Positions 13,440-25,900 of a DNA stretch of 64,000 nucleotides are shown one piece after another; the first letter of the stretch is position 1; each line of letters begins with the position of its first letter. The notes below the pieces were generated by a model. The model saw nothing but the letters and a program-made list of their open reading frames with translations. It made no database searches and was not told the DNA's origin. Origin of the DNA: Owenia fusiformis (Eukaryota; Annelida; Polychaeta; Sabellida; Oweniidae); contig CAIIXF020000007.1 of NCBI GenBank assembly GCA_903813345.2, positions 19,083,564 to 19,147,563 on the forward strand. The letters are read 5' to 3'. The translations under genes were made by a program, and so were the position numbers.

Positions 13440-13746
13440 TTACTATATTTGCACATAGCCATCTTTTAGATAGATGGCTATGCAAAACTCGATATTCCCA
13501 GTCCTTTGTCAGGACGACATGGAAATAACAAGTTCAAAATACATTTTTCGTCGATTACACTGTCTCCCGACTCCAGCTCGTGTTCTGAGAATATTAAACC
13601 GATATTTTATGATGTTATACATCGATTGAAGTAGTGTAAGTGTTCCCACGATTTCTAACATCTCTGGAAAAGACCTTTACATGGGCTGGGAATACCGAGT
13701 TTTGCAAAGCTATCTCTCAGGAGATAGCTTTGTGCAAACTAAGTAA
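13440..13746. mobile_element. 307-bp MITE with hairpins inside its inverted repeats, 8-bp TSD
   Basis: The ends are TTACTATATTTGCACA and the imperfect inverted match TGTGCAAACTAAGTAA. ATAATAGT is duplicated at 13432-13439 and 13747-13754. Each ~55-bp terminal repeat itself folds: left AGCCATCT...AGATGGCT, right AGCTATCTC...GAGATAGCT. Both then continue with GCAAAACTCGRTATTCCCAG in inverted orientation. The 8-bp TSD suggests a hAT-type mobilizer. Confidence 0.8.
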
Positions 13747-14911
13747 ATAATAGTCTATAGCATTGTCACAGGCTTTCACGATAACAATACCACGGTCATG
13801 GCAGAATCCTTGCGAAACTTAAAAACACTTAATAACATGGTGAGGGTTGTGCCAGGCATAAGCCTTGCAATAGATAGCATGTGGGAATTTTTAACTGAAC
13901 TATTTATTTGGCGCATCGCACAACAAATAACAAGTAACAAATACAAACAATGACCGATAAAAAGATGGGGATTATACAGGATCCAACCTTCTTCCCCTAG
14001 GATAGATGTAAGATGTAAGATGTAAGAGTGTTGCTGTACCAGTTTCTGAATTCTGGCATGCAGACTGTTTTACACAGTGATATTTAGTCAACTAGAGATA
14101 GCATTGCTTACATTTAGGGAATAAAATAATTCAATGGAATAACAACTGTGTCAATGACTACCTTTTAATCTTCGTCAAAGTGCTAAATTTACAAGTTTAG
14201 AAGGAACAATCATAGGAATATCTTTATTTTGTTATTGACAAGCCTCGGCCATTTTGACTCAAAATGAGTCCCAAGATTTGACAGGGTTCAAATTCGACAC
14301 TTAAATCTCCGAACCAGTCACTATCAACAACACATATAGATGGACAATCGATAAATCATTACTACAACCATCAGCACTTACCTTAAATAACTGTTTTTAG
14401 GCGAAAATACTCCAATTTTGACCCGAGAATGTTTCCTGACCCTTTCCTGTGTAAACCATCAACATTTGGTCACGTGATACATTTTGCCCAATCGCAGCAA
14501 TTATTGAGATTTCTAAAAATAGACTTATTGCTCAAGCTCCTATGCTGCCTGTAACATTAGTGCTATTTATAGCTGCAGCACAACCCAAATGCTCTTTGAA
14601 ATTAAACATATGTTTCATACATTTTGTGTGTTTTACACAAACATTGCATTAGGTAGCCCGTGTGTAGTTATAGCCTGCAGTTAGTATTCAATCCTTAGAC
14701 CTACATTTAGTTCTATAATGGAGGTATGTCACAACCAAGTTCCAACAGCACAATCATTTGAATCTCTATCCTGTTCATACCCATGATCCTTTGTTACATA
14801 TAAACCCTGTGACAGTGGCTTCAACCATGACTCCCATGGTAACAGGAGGATAGTGCATTATGCATTTGACAAATTTTGCATGTTGGTATGCAATTTTGTT
14901 GTATACTATAC

Positions 14912-15389
14912 CACGGGCTTTCAATAACCCAGATGCGAGTAGAAATAATCTTGATTTACGTCAGTAAAAATTCAAAATTCAGTCAAAGTAATATCATATT
15001 TGGAATCTACATGTAAAATTACATCTAGAAATGTGGTTTTTAAAAGTGTTTATCAACTTTGAAAAATTAATTTTCTTTGAAAATGTGACTTCTAGCTCGG
15101 GGAGATTCCCCATAGACCCCATGCTATAAAATCACAAAAAATGAAATATCTTTCCTAATTAGTGGACAGATAATATTTTGCTTTACTGGACATATTTTCA
15201 TTAGTATACGTATCAGACGCATAAGGGTTATATGAAAATTGAGCCACTTAAATTGATAATAATCAAGTTTAAGGGAACTTTCTTATATACCTGCCATGTT
15301 AATTGACCCGAATCAGCCACCTGGTGGTGAAACTGGTAACTACCTACTCGCATTTGGGTAATTAAGAGTTGTCTAGTTGAAAGCCCATG
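14912..15389. mobile_element. 478-bp non-autonomous P-like element, 7-bp TSD
   Basis: The left end is CACGGGCTTTCAATAACCC and the right end is GTTGAAAGCCCATG. ACTATAC is duplicated exactly at 14905-14911 and 15390-15396. A subterminal inverted repeat ATGCGAGTAG lies at 14933-14942 and, inverted, 15344-15353. Outer inverted repeats plus subterminal ones and a 7-bp TSD starting with CA recall P superfamily elements. A related body without these ends lies inverted at about 32145-32460. Confidence 0.75.
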
Positions 15390-15451
15390 ACTATACACAC
15401 AATCAGTTTAAATGTCATAAGATAATTGTATGCCATGGACTTGAATGTTAT

Positions 15452-15489
15452 GTCCATGCATGGGCTTTCAAGAAAGCCCATGGTCCATG
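15452..15489. mobile_element. 24-bp footprint of the P-like family inside a 7-bp TSD
   Basis: GTCCATG (15452-15458), then CATGGGCTTTC, spacer AA, GAAAGCCCATG (15459-15482), then GTCCATG again (15483-15489). The insert is nothing but two abutting element ends. See the matching case at 33365-33405. Confidence 0.75.
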
Positions 15490-15947
15490 CAAATGTACAG
15501 TATATACTTTACTATAGAAGCACATTTCCTTGTCAAGCATTTCTCTATGTTACTCATTCTAAAAGTTGTTTAGATGTGATAGCTCAATCACATGGTCATG
15601 CTTATACAAAGTGGCAAAATCAGACTCTGTAAGTTATTAGTTGAATAGTCATACATGGATATACAAAATAGTGCAATCAGTTAAATAAAGCTCTCTCCCA
15701 CTCATCGAATAAAAATGTGAAACAAAAAGTGAAACTTGGTTGTGTCAAGAGATTGTGTTGTCAAGATCTGTCGTGCATGACATATAATGAAGTATAACAA
15801 TCTTTTAAAATACCATACTTACGTGCATGTGGTATAATAATGCAATGACCATTCATGAATATATGTATGGTGTGTCACAACCCACCCTTTTTGATAAACT
15901 CTTGGAGTTGGAAATAATCTTTTGATATAGCCTTACAGGCCCATAGC

Positions 15948-16060
15948 CAGCTTAGTTAATGAAAACACAGAATGAAATCCTGTGCTAAAGGCTGATGTGA
16001 AAAAGTCAGTCCACCCCAGTGGGGATCGAACCCACGACCCCTTGCTGCCTCGGTTTGCCT
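15948..16060 (-). mobile_element. tRNA-derived SINE fragment
   Basis: On the minus strand it reads GTCGTGGGTTCGATCCCCAC (box B), then GACTTTTTCACATCAGCC and GGATTTCATTCTGTGTTTTC. It shares this body with the SINEs at 33.3 and 33.6 kb. Without the body it could be mistaken for a tRNA gene, but the acceptor half is not intact. Confidence 0.75.
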
Positions 16061-16533
16061 GAGGTTTTTTTGACAATTTTGGCCCAAAATCATAGGTATA
16101 TCATAATTCAGTTACCTAATCAAAATACATGGAGCTATTCCTGAAGTTTATAGTTTCATAAGAATCTGGATTTATTTCGGATTGAAACTCCTATAAAAGG
16201 TCTTGATAATTACTTTTGGGGACATTTACTTATCAGTTATGTATCAAAAGTGTATATTAACAGTTTATTCATCTTACTCGGAGAACACATACTCTTGAAC
16301 TCAGGGTACCTACAAAATATGATTTTGGGACAACCCATTGGAGTCATAATTGGTTAGTTTGGGAATTGAATGGCTTATTCTTAGTGTGGGCATTGAATGG
16401 CTTAATTTACTAAATGGATAATCTTGCAAGTGAAAATATAATTCTGTGATTTTCGTCTTGATAGGCCTATTGCTTGGTAAAGCTGTATACTCAAGCACTC
16501 CAGTTAAATTAAGCATTTGCATACCTGGATGTA

Positions 16534-18597
16534 CATTTGTGCAGTCTATTGAATTGTTACAGCATTTGTGCAGTCTATTGAATAGTCACAGCATATAGCA
16601 TTTGTGCAGTCTATTGAATTGTCATAGTATTTGTCCAGTCTATTGAATTGTACATAATTTGTGCAGTCTATTGAATTGTCATAACATTTAAGCAGTCTAT
16701 TGAATTGTCATTGCATTTGAGAAGTCTATTGGATTGTCATAGCATTTGTGCGGTCTACTGAATTGTCATAGTATTTGTGCAGTATGCTGAATTGTCACAG
16801 CATTTGTGTGGTCTATTGAATTTTCAGAGCATTTCTGCAGTCTTTTGAATTGTCACAGCATTTGTGCAGTCTACTGGATTGTCATAGTACTTTGTGCAGT
16901 CTATTGAATTGTCATAGCATTTGTGCAGTCTATTGAATTGTCATAGCATTTGAGAAGTCTATTGAACTATCACAGCATTTGTGCAGTCTATTGAATTATC
17001 ATAGCATTTGTGAAGTCAATTGAATTGTCATAGTATCTGTGCAGTCTATTGAATTGTCATAGCATTAATGCAATCTATTGAATTGTCACAGCATTTGAGT
17101 AGTCTATTGAATTGTCACAGCATGTGTGCAGTCTATTGAATTGTCACAACATGTGTGCAGTCTATTGAATTGTCACAGCATTTGTGCAGCCTGTTGAGTT
17201 GTCATAGCATTTGAGAAGTTTATTAATTGACATAGCATTTGTGCAGTCTTTGAAATTGTCATAGTATTTATGGAGTCTATTGAATTGTCATACCATATAT
17301 GCAGTCTATTGAGTTGTTATAGTATTTATGCAGTCTATTGAATTGTCAAAGCATTCATTCAGTATATTGAATTGTCATAGCATTTGTGCAGTCTACTGAA
17401 TTGTCATAGCATTTAAGAAGTCTATTTAATTGCCATGGCATTTCTGAAGTCTATTGATTTACCATAGCATTTTGCAGTCTATTGAATTGTCACATCATTT
17501 GTGCAGTCTATTGAATTGTCATAATATTTATGCAGTCTATTGAATTGTCACAACATTTGTGCAGTCTATTGAATTGTCACACAATTTGTGCAGTCTATTG
17601 AATTGTCATAATATTTATGCAGTCTATTGAATTGTCACAACATTTGTGCAGTCTATTGAATTGTCACAGCATTTATGCAGTCTGTTGGATTGTCACAGCA
17701 TTTGTGCAGTCTGTTGAATTGTCATAATATTTTTGCAGTCTATTGAACTGTCACAGCATTTGTGCAGTCTATTGAATTGTCATAATATTTATGCAGACTA
17801 TTGAATTGTCACAACATTTGTGCAGTCTATTGAATTGTCACAACATTTATGCAGTCTGTTGGATTGTCACAGCATTTGTGCAGTCTATTGAATTGTCACA
17901 GCATTTATGCAGTCTGTTGGATTGTCACAGCATTTATTCAGTCTATTAAATTGTCATAGTATTCATGGAGTCTATTTAATTGTCATACCATTTGTGCAGT
18001 CTATTGAGTTGTCACAGCATTTATTCAGTCTATTGAATTGTCATAGCATTTGTGCAGTCTATTGAATTGTCATACCATTTATGCAGTCAATTGAATTGTC
18101 ACAGCATTTATTCAGTCTATTGAATTGTCATAGTATTTATGGAGTCTATTGAATTGTCATACCATTTGTGCAGTCTATTGAGTTGTCACAGCATTTATTC
18201 AGTCTATTGAATTGTCATAGCATTTGTGCAGTCTATTGAATTGTCATACCATTTATGCAGTCAATTGAATTGTCACAGCATTTATTCAGTCTATTGAATT
18301 GTCATAGCATTTGAGAAGTCTATTGAATTGTCACAGCATTTCTGCAGTCTATTGAATTGTTATAGTATTTATGCAGTCAATTGAATTGTCACAGCATTTA
18401 TTCAGTCCATTGAATTGTCATAGCATTTGTGCAGTCTATTGAATTGTCATACCATTTGTGCAGTCTATTGAATTGTCACAACATGTGTGCAGTCTATTGA
18501 ATTGTCATAGGATGTATGCAGTCTATTGAATTGTCACAGCATTTGTGCAGCCTATTGAATTGTCATAGCATTTGTGCAGTCTATTGAATTGTCATAA
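16534..18597. repeat. Minisatellite, about 71 copies of a 29-bp unit, with higher-order structure
   Basis: About 2.06 kb of head-to-tail units with the core GCAGTCTATTGAATTGTCA, diverging by a few bases each. A 6-unit (174-bp) higher-order block begins at 17931, 18105 and 18279 with the same variants in order (ATTCAGTC, ATGGAGTC, CATACC, GAGTTGTC). A 3-unit (87-bp) block recurs near 17490-17660. The unit length is not a multiple of three and no frame stays open. Confidence 0.95.
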
Positions 18598-20793
18598 CGT
18601 TATAATGATTATGTAACATTCACAGCTGAGTTGAATACCTTGATGCAGTTCATTTCAATCCAGATCAACAAAATCATTGATAGCTTTGTTATTGTTATGT
18701 ATCAACTAGGTCTATTCTCACTCTGTTAGTGACAATGCAAATACATTTATTATCTTTCAACATCAACACTCCCTTGTTGATATCTTATTAGCAAATAACA
18801 ATAACAGATAGTCATCTAAGGTTTCTAAGGACATACTAGAAAGGCATCTTAAGTTTCTAAAGCGTTTTACATCTGCCCTGAATGCACATATAGGGAGGTA
18901 AAAAACAGGTGAGGTATTTAGACTTAGGACATATCCATTGGAATTGTTTTATATTATATATAGATATTTTCAAATAAAATTTTGCCAGGTTATGCTCGTA
19001 TATCAAGAGGAAGCTGGATGCAACTGAAACCTTTTGAATCAATCCATGGGACTACATGTATATAGAAAATTGCTAATAAATGTCACTATTTGAAATATAT
19101 TTTATCTAGAACACATTAAGCACTACAATTTGTAATTGTTTGTTATATTCTACAAGTATACTAGATATAGTATATGTATGCTGTTGATTTGTTTATATTG
19201 TGTTTAGCATAGGTTTTGGGCCAAAATGATAAAGGCAGCAGTGGTAGAATTCTTTTATTCTTTAAATACAGATTGATTGGCACGCCCTCTTTATTTCTAT
19301 TGCCCTTTAGCCTATGATATGACCAACTGACTACGACTGAACTCACTGGAGTTGCCAATCCAACATAACGCATAACATAATTTTGGTATGCGCCATTAAA
19401 ATCGCATCTGACTCATATGACGTCTTAAAAATGATTTTTTCATTAGTTTTGAATTTGGCGCCAAATAACCACTCGTGCCATTGATCTGCAACATTAAAGT
19501 TCCAAGATTATGTGCTCAGTAAAAATGAGTTACATTTTTGTGCAACTATTTTGTAAAAATAAGTTCACAGAAAATGAAAAAACTTTTAGGTCAAATTATT
19601 TTAAGTCCATACAAAAATAGCGACCATAGGATAAATATGATATCCTATGATTTTTTCGGGCTATCAATTTTATCCACCCTTGGATGTCCAGGAGTGAGCG
19701 CAGCTAACTCCTGGAAATCGGCGATTTCCACTCATTGATAAAAATGGTATCCCTAAAAAATCATAAGATATCCTCTGTATCATATTTAAAAAGCAAAATC
19801 ATTTGAATTTAAGATCCATCTTGAAAATTCCTTCTTAAGCAAAGGTCTATGACAAAAAGCCATCAGCAGTTAGCACATAAAGTTTAAGATTCACTTTGAA
19901 TTCAACAGATGACTATTGTATAATTTTTACAAAAAATGGTGACCAAATCATATAATAACTAGTATTTAAATCGAAAATATCAAAAATAAAAATGGCAGTC
20001 AAAAAAATTCTTGTTCATATCTCCTATGCCATCAGGATATAAAACTTGAACTAAATCTGTAAACTGGTATCAAATTAATCATTTTTTCGAAAAAATGATG
20101 GCCATTTTGAATTGAGCTGCCATATTGAATATTCCTTCTCGAGGAGAAGTCCCATGCCCATAAGGCAGCCTATGAAAAAAGGGTAAAAGCTTAATTACAT
20201 TTTGCAATATCCTTGATACAAAAATATATATGATTTAGAGTTTATTTGTTTTTATATACAACAAGCTTTTTGTAATGGTATTTAAACCAGAAAGCATTTG
20301 ATTTATTGAATCATAAATTATTTATTGCAATGAACTCATTCATTATACTCCATTCAATTACAAATAACAATAAAATTAATTGTAATTGTTATAAAATATT
20401 CTAAAAATTATATTTTCATCAGACCAATTAGGTTCTAATAAAGACATTACAAAAGTTCCGAATCAAAATATATTGTATAAAAATATAAATTGCTATATTA
20501 AATACATTCAATTAAATTAATTTGAGTAGGATAACATGATTAGAACTGCACTCTTATATGGTGTATGTGTGAAAACAACTACTAGCATGGTAATAATATT
20601 ATCATAGAGAGTCTGAGAGTACATTAAATAATTATTAATACTCTACTAATAATACTGATTCACTGTCAACAAATTGTACTGTACTATAGTGTACAGTAAT
20701 TATAATGTACTGTAGATGAATTGTTATGTTATGAGAGTTTTTGAAATATCCAAAGGGAAATAGATTTGTATCATGATCAGTACGATCTAATAA
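18598..20793. other. Non-coding stretch with hairpin and GGCCATTTTGAA-type repeats
   Basis: No gene seen. At about 19641-19774 two ~36-bp arms (CCTATGATTTTTTCGGGCTA and its inverted variant) flank GGAGTGAGCGCAGCTAACTCC, a foldback element. It is related to the one at 23811-23901. From 19800 to 20160 there is a degraded repeat with GCCATTTTGAATTGAGCTGC. Confidence 0.45.
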
Positions 20794-21952
20794 CACACTA
20801 CCCTACCTCGATCGCGCATGCGCGAATCTTTTGGCCTTCAAACATGTCGCTTTTGAGTATATCGACTGCTTAGTCAAAAGGTTAATACGTTTGGTGCTCG
20901 GAGTGAGTCAATATTGCTATTCGCTACACTTCAGTGGTGCAATAGTGAAGTCCATGTTCCAAGTTATATGATAGTTGAAGAAATAATGTAAATAATATCG
21001 TTTTAAATTTTAAAATATTTGATATGTCATAGTACACGGTACACAGCTGCAAAAGTTGATCAATACAGGGTACAAGGAATGTAAATTGTTCAATAGTACA
21101 GGGAGCGAGAAAGTAAGCTGATTATACAGACATACTATGTCCCGACCTCATGTACATTTACGTTGCAAACAGTGAAAGTAATGCTAAAAAGGCCGCCTGT
21201 TGATGCTTTGAGGTGTCATCAATTGTTATTTAATCCAAATAAAGTAAACATTATTTTGTAGATTTAGACACGGGCTTTCAAGTCGTATGCATTTTAGTCA
21301 TTAAATTAATAAGAACGCTAGATTATACGTGTTACTAGGGTATCAAATTGAAATAAAATAACGAAATTAAATATCAACACGTTAATGATAAATGACTATC
21401 CGCTATCAGTATTAATGACTATTTGCTACTCAGAATAATTAAAACTGCCTGAACTACATATGAAGAATCTTTCTATAGAACCCCTTGAATGGTCTAATTC
21501 ACTACCGTCCTAAAAACCCGACCATTCAAAATGTTTTGTTCAAATTCACAAAAATACAGTTGACTAACATACTAGAAAACGTATCCACCTATAACACGAT
21601 GACACGCAGTTTAAACAACAGTTAACTGGGTTTTTTTGGTTATCAATGTAACATTTTCGAAGGGACACTTACATGCTCCCTGTACGTTGATAGATTTACT
21701 GAAATGTATCGTGTATTGCATTTGGTTTTGCTTCACTGCGCCCACTATTATCTATCTTTGCCTATAGTGGTTTTTTGCCAACAATATTCTACACACTCCT
21801 TGATGAATCAATTCTATGTCTGGTAGAACACTAGAAATATATGTAAAATGTATTTTACGTTCAGAAATATGGAATTAAACCCACGTCCTCCATTTGCAAC
21901 TAAGCTGTACCCTGTTTCCCTTTTAAACGTGGTCACGTGGTAGGGTAGTGTG
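20794..21952. mobile_element. 1159-bp non-autonomous element with CAC termini and 5-bp TSD
   Basis: CACACTACCCTACC starts at 20794 and its exact inverted copy GGTAGGGTAGTGTG ends at 21952. AATAA flanks both ends. The interior (GC-richer near 20810, otherwise AT-rich) has no long frame. A perfect 14-bp inverted end with a 5-bp duplication supports a cut-and-paste transposon. CAC tips with 5-bp duplications are known from Transib and RAG-like elements. Confidence 0.7.
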
Positions 21953-22876
21953 AATAAGGTGTATCACTATCAAAAATAAAATACATGTGTATATAACTAT
22001 AGTTCTAAACACCCTGTATCCATCCCTGAAATAGACTCCAGGAACATATAAAGGGAGCAAGGGTAGATATGATATATTTCCCTAAGGATGTTTCTTGTAT
22101 CCAAAACTGAGCATGACATGAAGTGCTTATCTTTTAAAGTTAGTGGAACACCTCTGTAAGAGGTTGAACACCTCCAAAGTGGAACACTATATTGAGTTAC
22201 AAATGGTGTTCCATACATTTTCAATACTTCAGCAAATACCTTGGAGATAACACTACATTGTGCTCTCATATCAAAAACATTTGAATTTACAAAAAAGGTC
22301 ACCTGCCATATTTAAATATTATGTTGAAAAAATTGGAAGAGGTTTTCAAAACAAGAGAAATAAGCTCACAAGTGCCGGAAAGTGGTTGAGAAATACATTT
22401 TAAAATTTAAGTTGTCACTGAAACTAATGGTACAGAAATATGAATAGTGAATATTGTGAGTACCCCAGTTGAAATGCCGGATTCTGATTAGTCAAAAAGT
22501 GGTCAAGATTTTGAAACTGTGGAACACTATTTGTCATTACACTATTTGTCATTCCACAAATTGCCATTACTATTTGTCACCACACTGACTTTCATAAACT
22601 ATTTGTTATTACCCTCTTTGTCAGAACACAATATATCATCACACTTTTTCTTATCATAATAAGTTTCATGCCAGATTTTTTCTTACTATAAAATATACCC
22701 TGGTGGTATATACCTTGTTTTATGTTGATTGAATGGTAAGATTGATGGAATGGTAAAATATAGTTTTCAAATCAAATCAAAAAATTACTCTGTCATGAAA
22801 TGTTTTTAATGTTTTTTTAAATACAGGTTGCATTGCATATATACGGCATCACACCAACTTATATCTGCTTATCCGC
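21953..22876. other. 3' flank of HACL1 with minor repeat fragments
   Basis: No exon seen. At 22140-22190 there are GGAACACCTC words shared with the CAGTAAAACCTGT family. At 22520-22640 there is a run of degenerate ACTATTTGTCATTAC-like units of about 17-20 bp. Confidence 0.4.
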
Positions 22877-22909
22877 TTATATCTTTGATCTTGTTAACCA
22901 TTCAAAGCT
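22877..22909 (-). CDS. HACL1: HACL1 terminal micro-exon with PTS1 signal
   Basis: This is a 33-nt last exon encoding [10 protein letters not shown] and a TAA stop. It follows a TTTTCAG acceptor and sits about 1 kb beyond exon 14. It matches the vertebrate ending DFHWLTRSNM in position and phase. Reading through exon 14 without splicing would instead end in VQIL and lose the peroxisomal signal. Confidence 0.9.
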   Translation of the reverse strand, partial: SFEWLTRSKI

Positions 22910-25900
22910 CTGAAAATAGAAAACATTAAATATGAAAAATTCAGATATCATTTATACAATTACTAATGTGGGTGAAGTATAAAAGTGAAGTTTAAAAGTT
23001 TTTCATGATACACTGTACTATACAAACATTTATAGATATAAGTACATGCAGTACATGTTTTCATTTTACAATCAATGAACATAAACGTTTATTAAAAAAC
23101 ATTTGTTCAAAACATGAGGGAAAGATGAACATGAGTTCAGATCAAAAGAATGATCTATTTGAATCATCATTATGATATGGAAAGAGTTCACCTTGACCCC
23201 TTGACCTTTCTGTGAAGACATTATTTTGACAACTAAATCCAACAATACACAGTCTGAAATGAGGCTGTAGAAAAATATGTGCCTATCCATTATGCAATAT
23301 TTGCCAATGAGAGAGGAGGAACAATCCAATGATATAATAGCTAGAAAAACAGCAACTCCACGGAGTAGCAAATCCCACCGAACAAAACATATTTTGATTA
23401 CTATTTCATTATCTTGAATTTCCCTCTTGAGCAGAGCTTGTTTTTCCCTAGGCTTCATCATATAAAATGCAAATCATATCCATCATTTAGCATTTGAGTA
23501 ATTAAAGTTACATTCCTTTTTGAAGAAAAATGGCAGCCATTTTGAAATTTGGCCGCCATTTTGAAAATCTTTCTCGAACAGAGCTACTGTGTCCCTAGGC
23601 ATCAGCATATAAATCACAGCAATTTGAGTTATCAAAGATTACATTTTTTACAAAAAATGGTAGCCATTTTAAAATTCAGCTGCTATCTTGAAAATTCTCT
23701 GTCAAACAATTTTTTTTCAAAATATTTAAGACAATCTTTTTTCAACTTTTTCAAATCTTTTTTTCAACTCTTTTTCGCTGATGATGATTTTCCATGGGAT
23801 AAACAGACAATCCTATGGTTCTTCAAAAATATCAATTATTTCCACTCATTCGCGGTCCTCACTCACTCATGGATATAGATGATATTTTTCAAAACCATAG
23901 GTAATTCCTATAATATTTGTACCTGTGGCTTTCTGGCTGCAAAGGTGTTGATCATGCAGTTTATAATAGATGTGTCATTCCCCTGAATACATTTGCGTAC
24001 TGTAGCTTGCAGCTCACTGGGATCTTCTAGGAAATAACCTTTCCCACCAAATGCTTCTGCTAGCTTTTCATAATGCGCATTGGGAGTAAGTGCAAATGGT
24101 GGAATGCTGAAATCATATTTAATATGTACATATGTATACAATATGTCAAGGACGTCGTCAGCTTTCAGTCAGGGAAGGGGGGGTGCAATCGTCAAAAAAA
24201 TTGGGGTGCGATTGTGGCATAAACAGCCAAAAAATTTATCTTGAATTTTACAAAAATTGATGCAACTTCCTTCAAAATTGAGCTAGAAGCTTAAAAAAGC
24301 ATTTTAAAGCTATTTTCTATCTCATGGTTATATTTATCTTGGTTAAGGGGGCACCCCCCTGGCCTAAGCCTATGTATATCCACTAAAACCATTTAAAAAG
24401 GTTTAAAGCTTGGGTGACATGGTGATACAATTGCAAGCAACTTTTAAAATTTACCAACCAATGTGCCTCTATCATTCAAAGGATCGGTATCGATATGGCA
24501 AACTCTATACAACACTGTCTTTCTCTAAAACCAATTATTGAAAACATTCTGTAAAAAAACACTGTCCTTTATGTAATGGTCACTGATTGACAACAATTTT
24601 TTTTTACAGTTTGCATAGTTGTTTATTCATCAATTATATCAATGTTCAGTGTACAGGCAACTGACACCCATGCGGATGTATATAGTTAGTTACATATGAT
24701 TAATCAAGATGACAAGATATAAAACAGTTTTTAAAGATAGAAAGTTAGGAGAAAGTAATAGAAGAGAAAGAAATATACATATAAGCACATATAGCTAAAC
24801 GTTATACAGATCAATTTAATACTTGTCCAGATAATACTTTTTCAAATCTGACTTAAATTTATTTCTAGAATTCAGATGTTTAAAAGTTTCAGGTTATTCA
24901 TTCCATGTTGTTTGTCCTATGTATTTAATGCTCCTTTGTCCAAATGTGGATTTAAATTGATTAGCTCTAAGATTGAATCTATAACGTGTCTCTTGACCAT
25001 GAGTTTGAGCATTTGATATGAAGTAGTCATAGAATAAAGTTTGAGGAAATTCTTTATTTAATGCTAAAATTATTTATGTATATTTTTTAATATTATCATT
25101 AAAAGATCTTTCAAAACCTTGTTGGAACAAAATTACATAATATACAACATTTTCTTAGACCTCTCCTTCCTTGAATAAGGTAAAAAACTGAAAAATTGAA
25201 AAAGGCATGGTTAAACAATCAATTTCTAAGGTCAGGAGGAGGTCACTCACGTAAATGCACTTTGGATCATTGATCCTATAACTCAAAATTTAGTATTTAC
25301 GTGAGTAAATAGAAATTGATACTTTTTAAATTCCTTGCTGCATGTGGACAAAAATAAAGACCCCTTTCTTAGAAAATTTAACCCCATTCCTTAAATTTGC
25401 CAAAAATTGAAAACAAGGCTCACAATGGCCTCCTTATAGCAGCCCTGCATAATAAGGATTGATATGAGACAAAAAGAAACTGAAGGAGACACACTTTTTG
25501 AAGTCTTGTTCCATGTCAAGACCCTGCCCCCCCCCCCCTGTGTTGGTAAAGTAAATTGGAGGAGACTGAGGTCCACAGTCATGAAGTACGACTCCAATTT
25601 TTGTACATTTTGCTAGCTCTTATCTCTGATTCTACCTTTCATTGTTTAAAGTACACATACATACACTCATAAAGAAAATTACTATTTATGTTCAATCTGT
25701 CAGAGAGGTGTGACTTCTATAAAACACAGCAGTTATTAGTTAAAGGAGGAGTCCCAATAACAAATGGCACAAACGTCTCAACCAAACTTGCTCTTAATGC
25801 ACTGAAACATTACCTAAATCAAAATGACACATTCCTAACCAACATATGGGATGACAAAAATAATGAAGCAAATGGAAACAAACTTAGGACATTCCGTCAA

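Noticed and set aside
16534-18597. CRISPR-like array
   Set aside because: Units abut without unique spacers, all positions drift alike, and the context is eukaryotic.
23908-23922. HACL1 ending by read-through (VQIL stop)
   Set aside because: A consensus donor follows CCACAG at 23923, and the exon at 22877-22909 restores the conserved WLTRS ending in phase.
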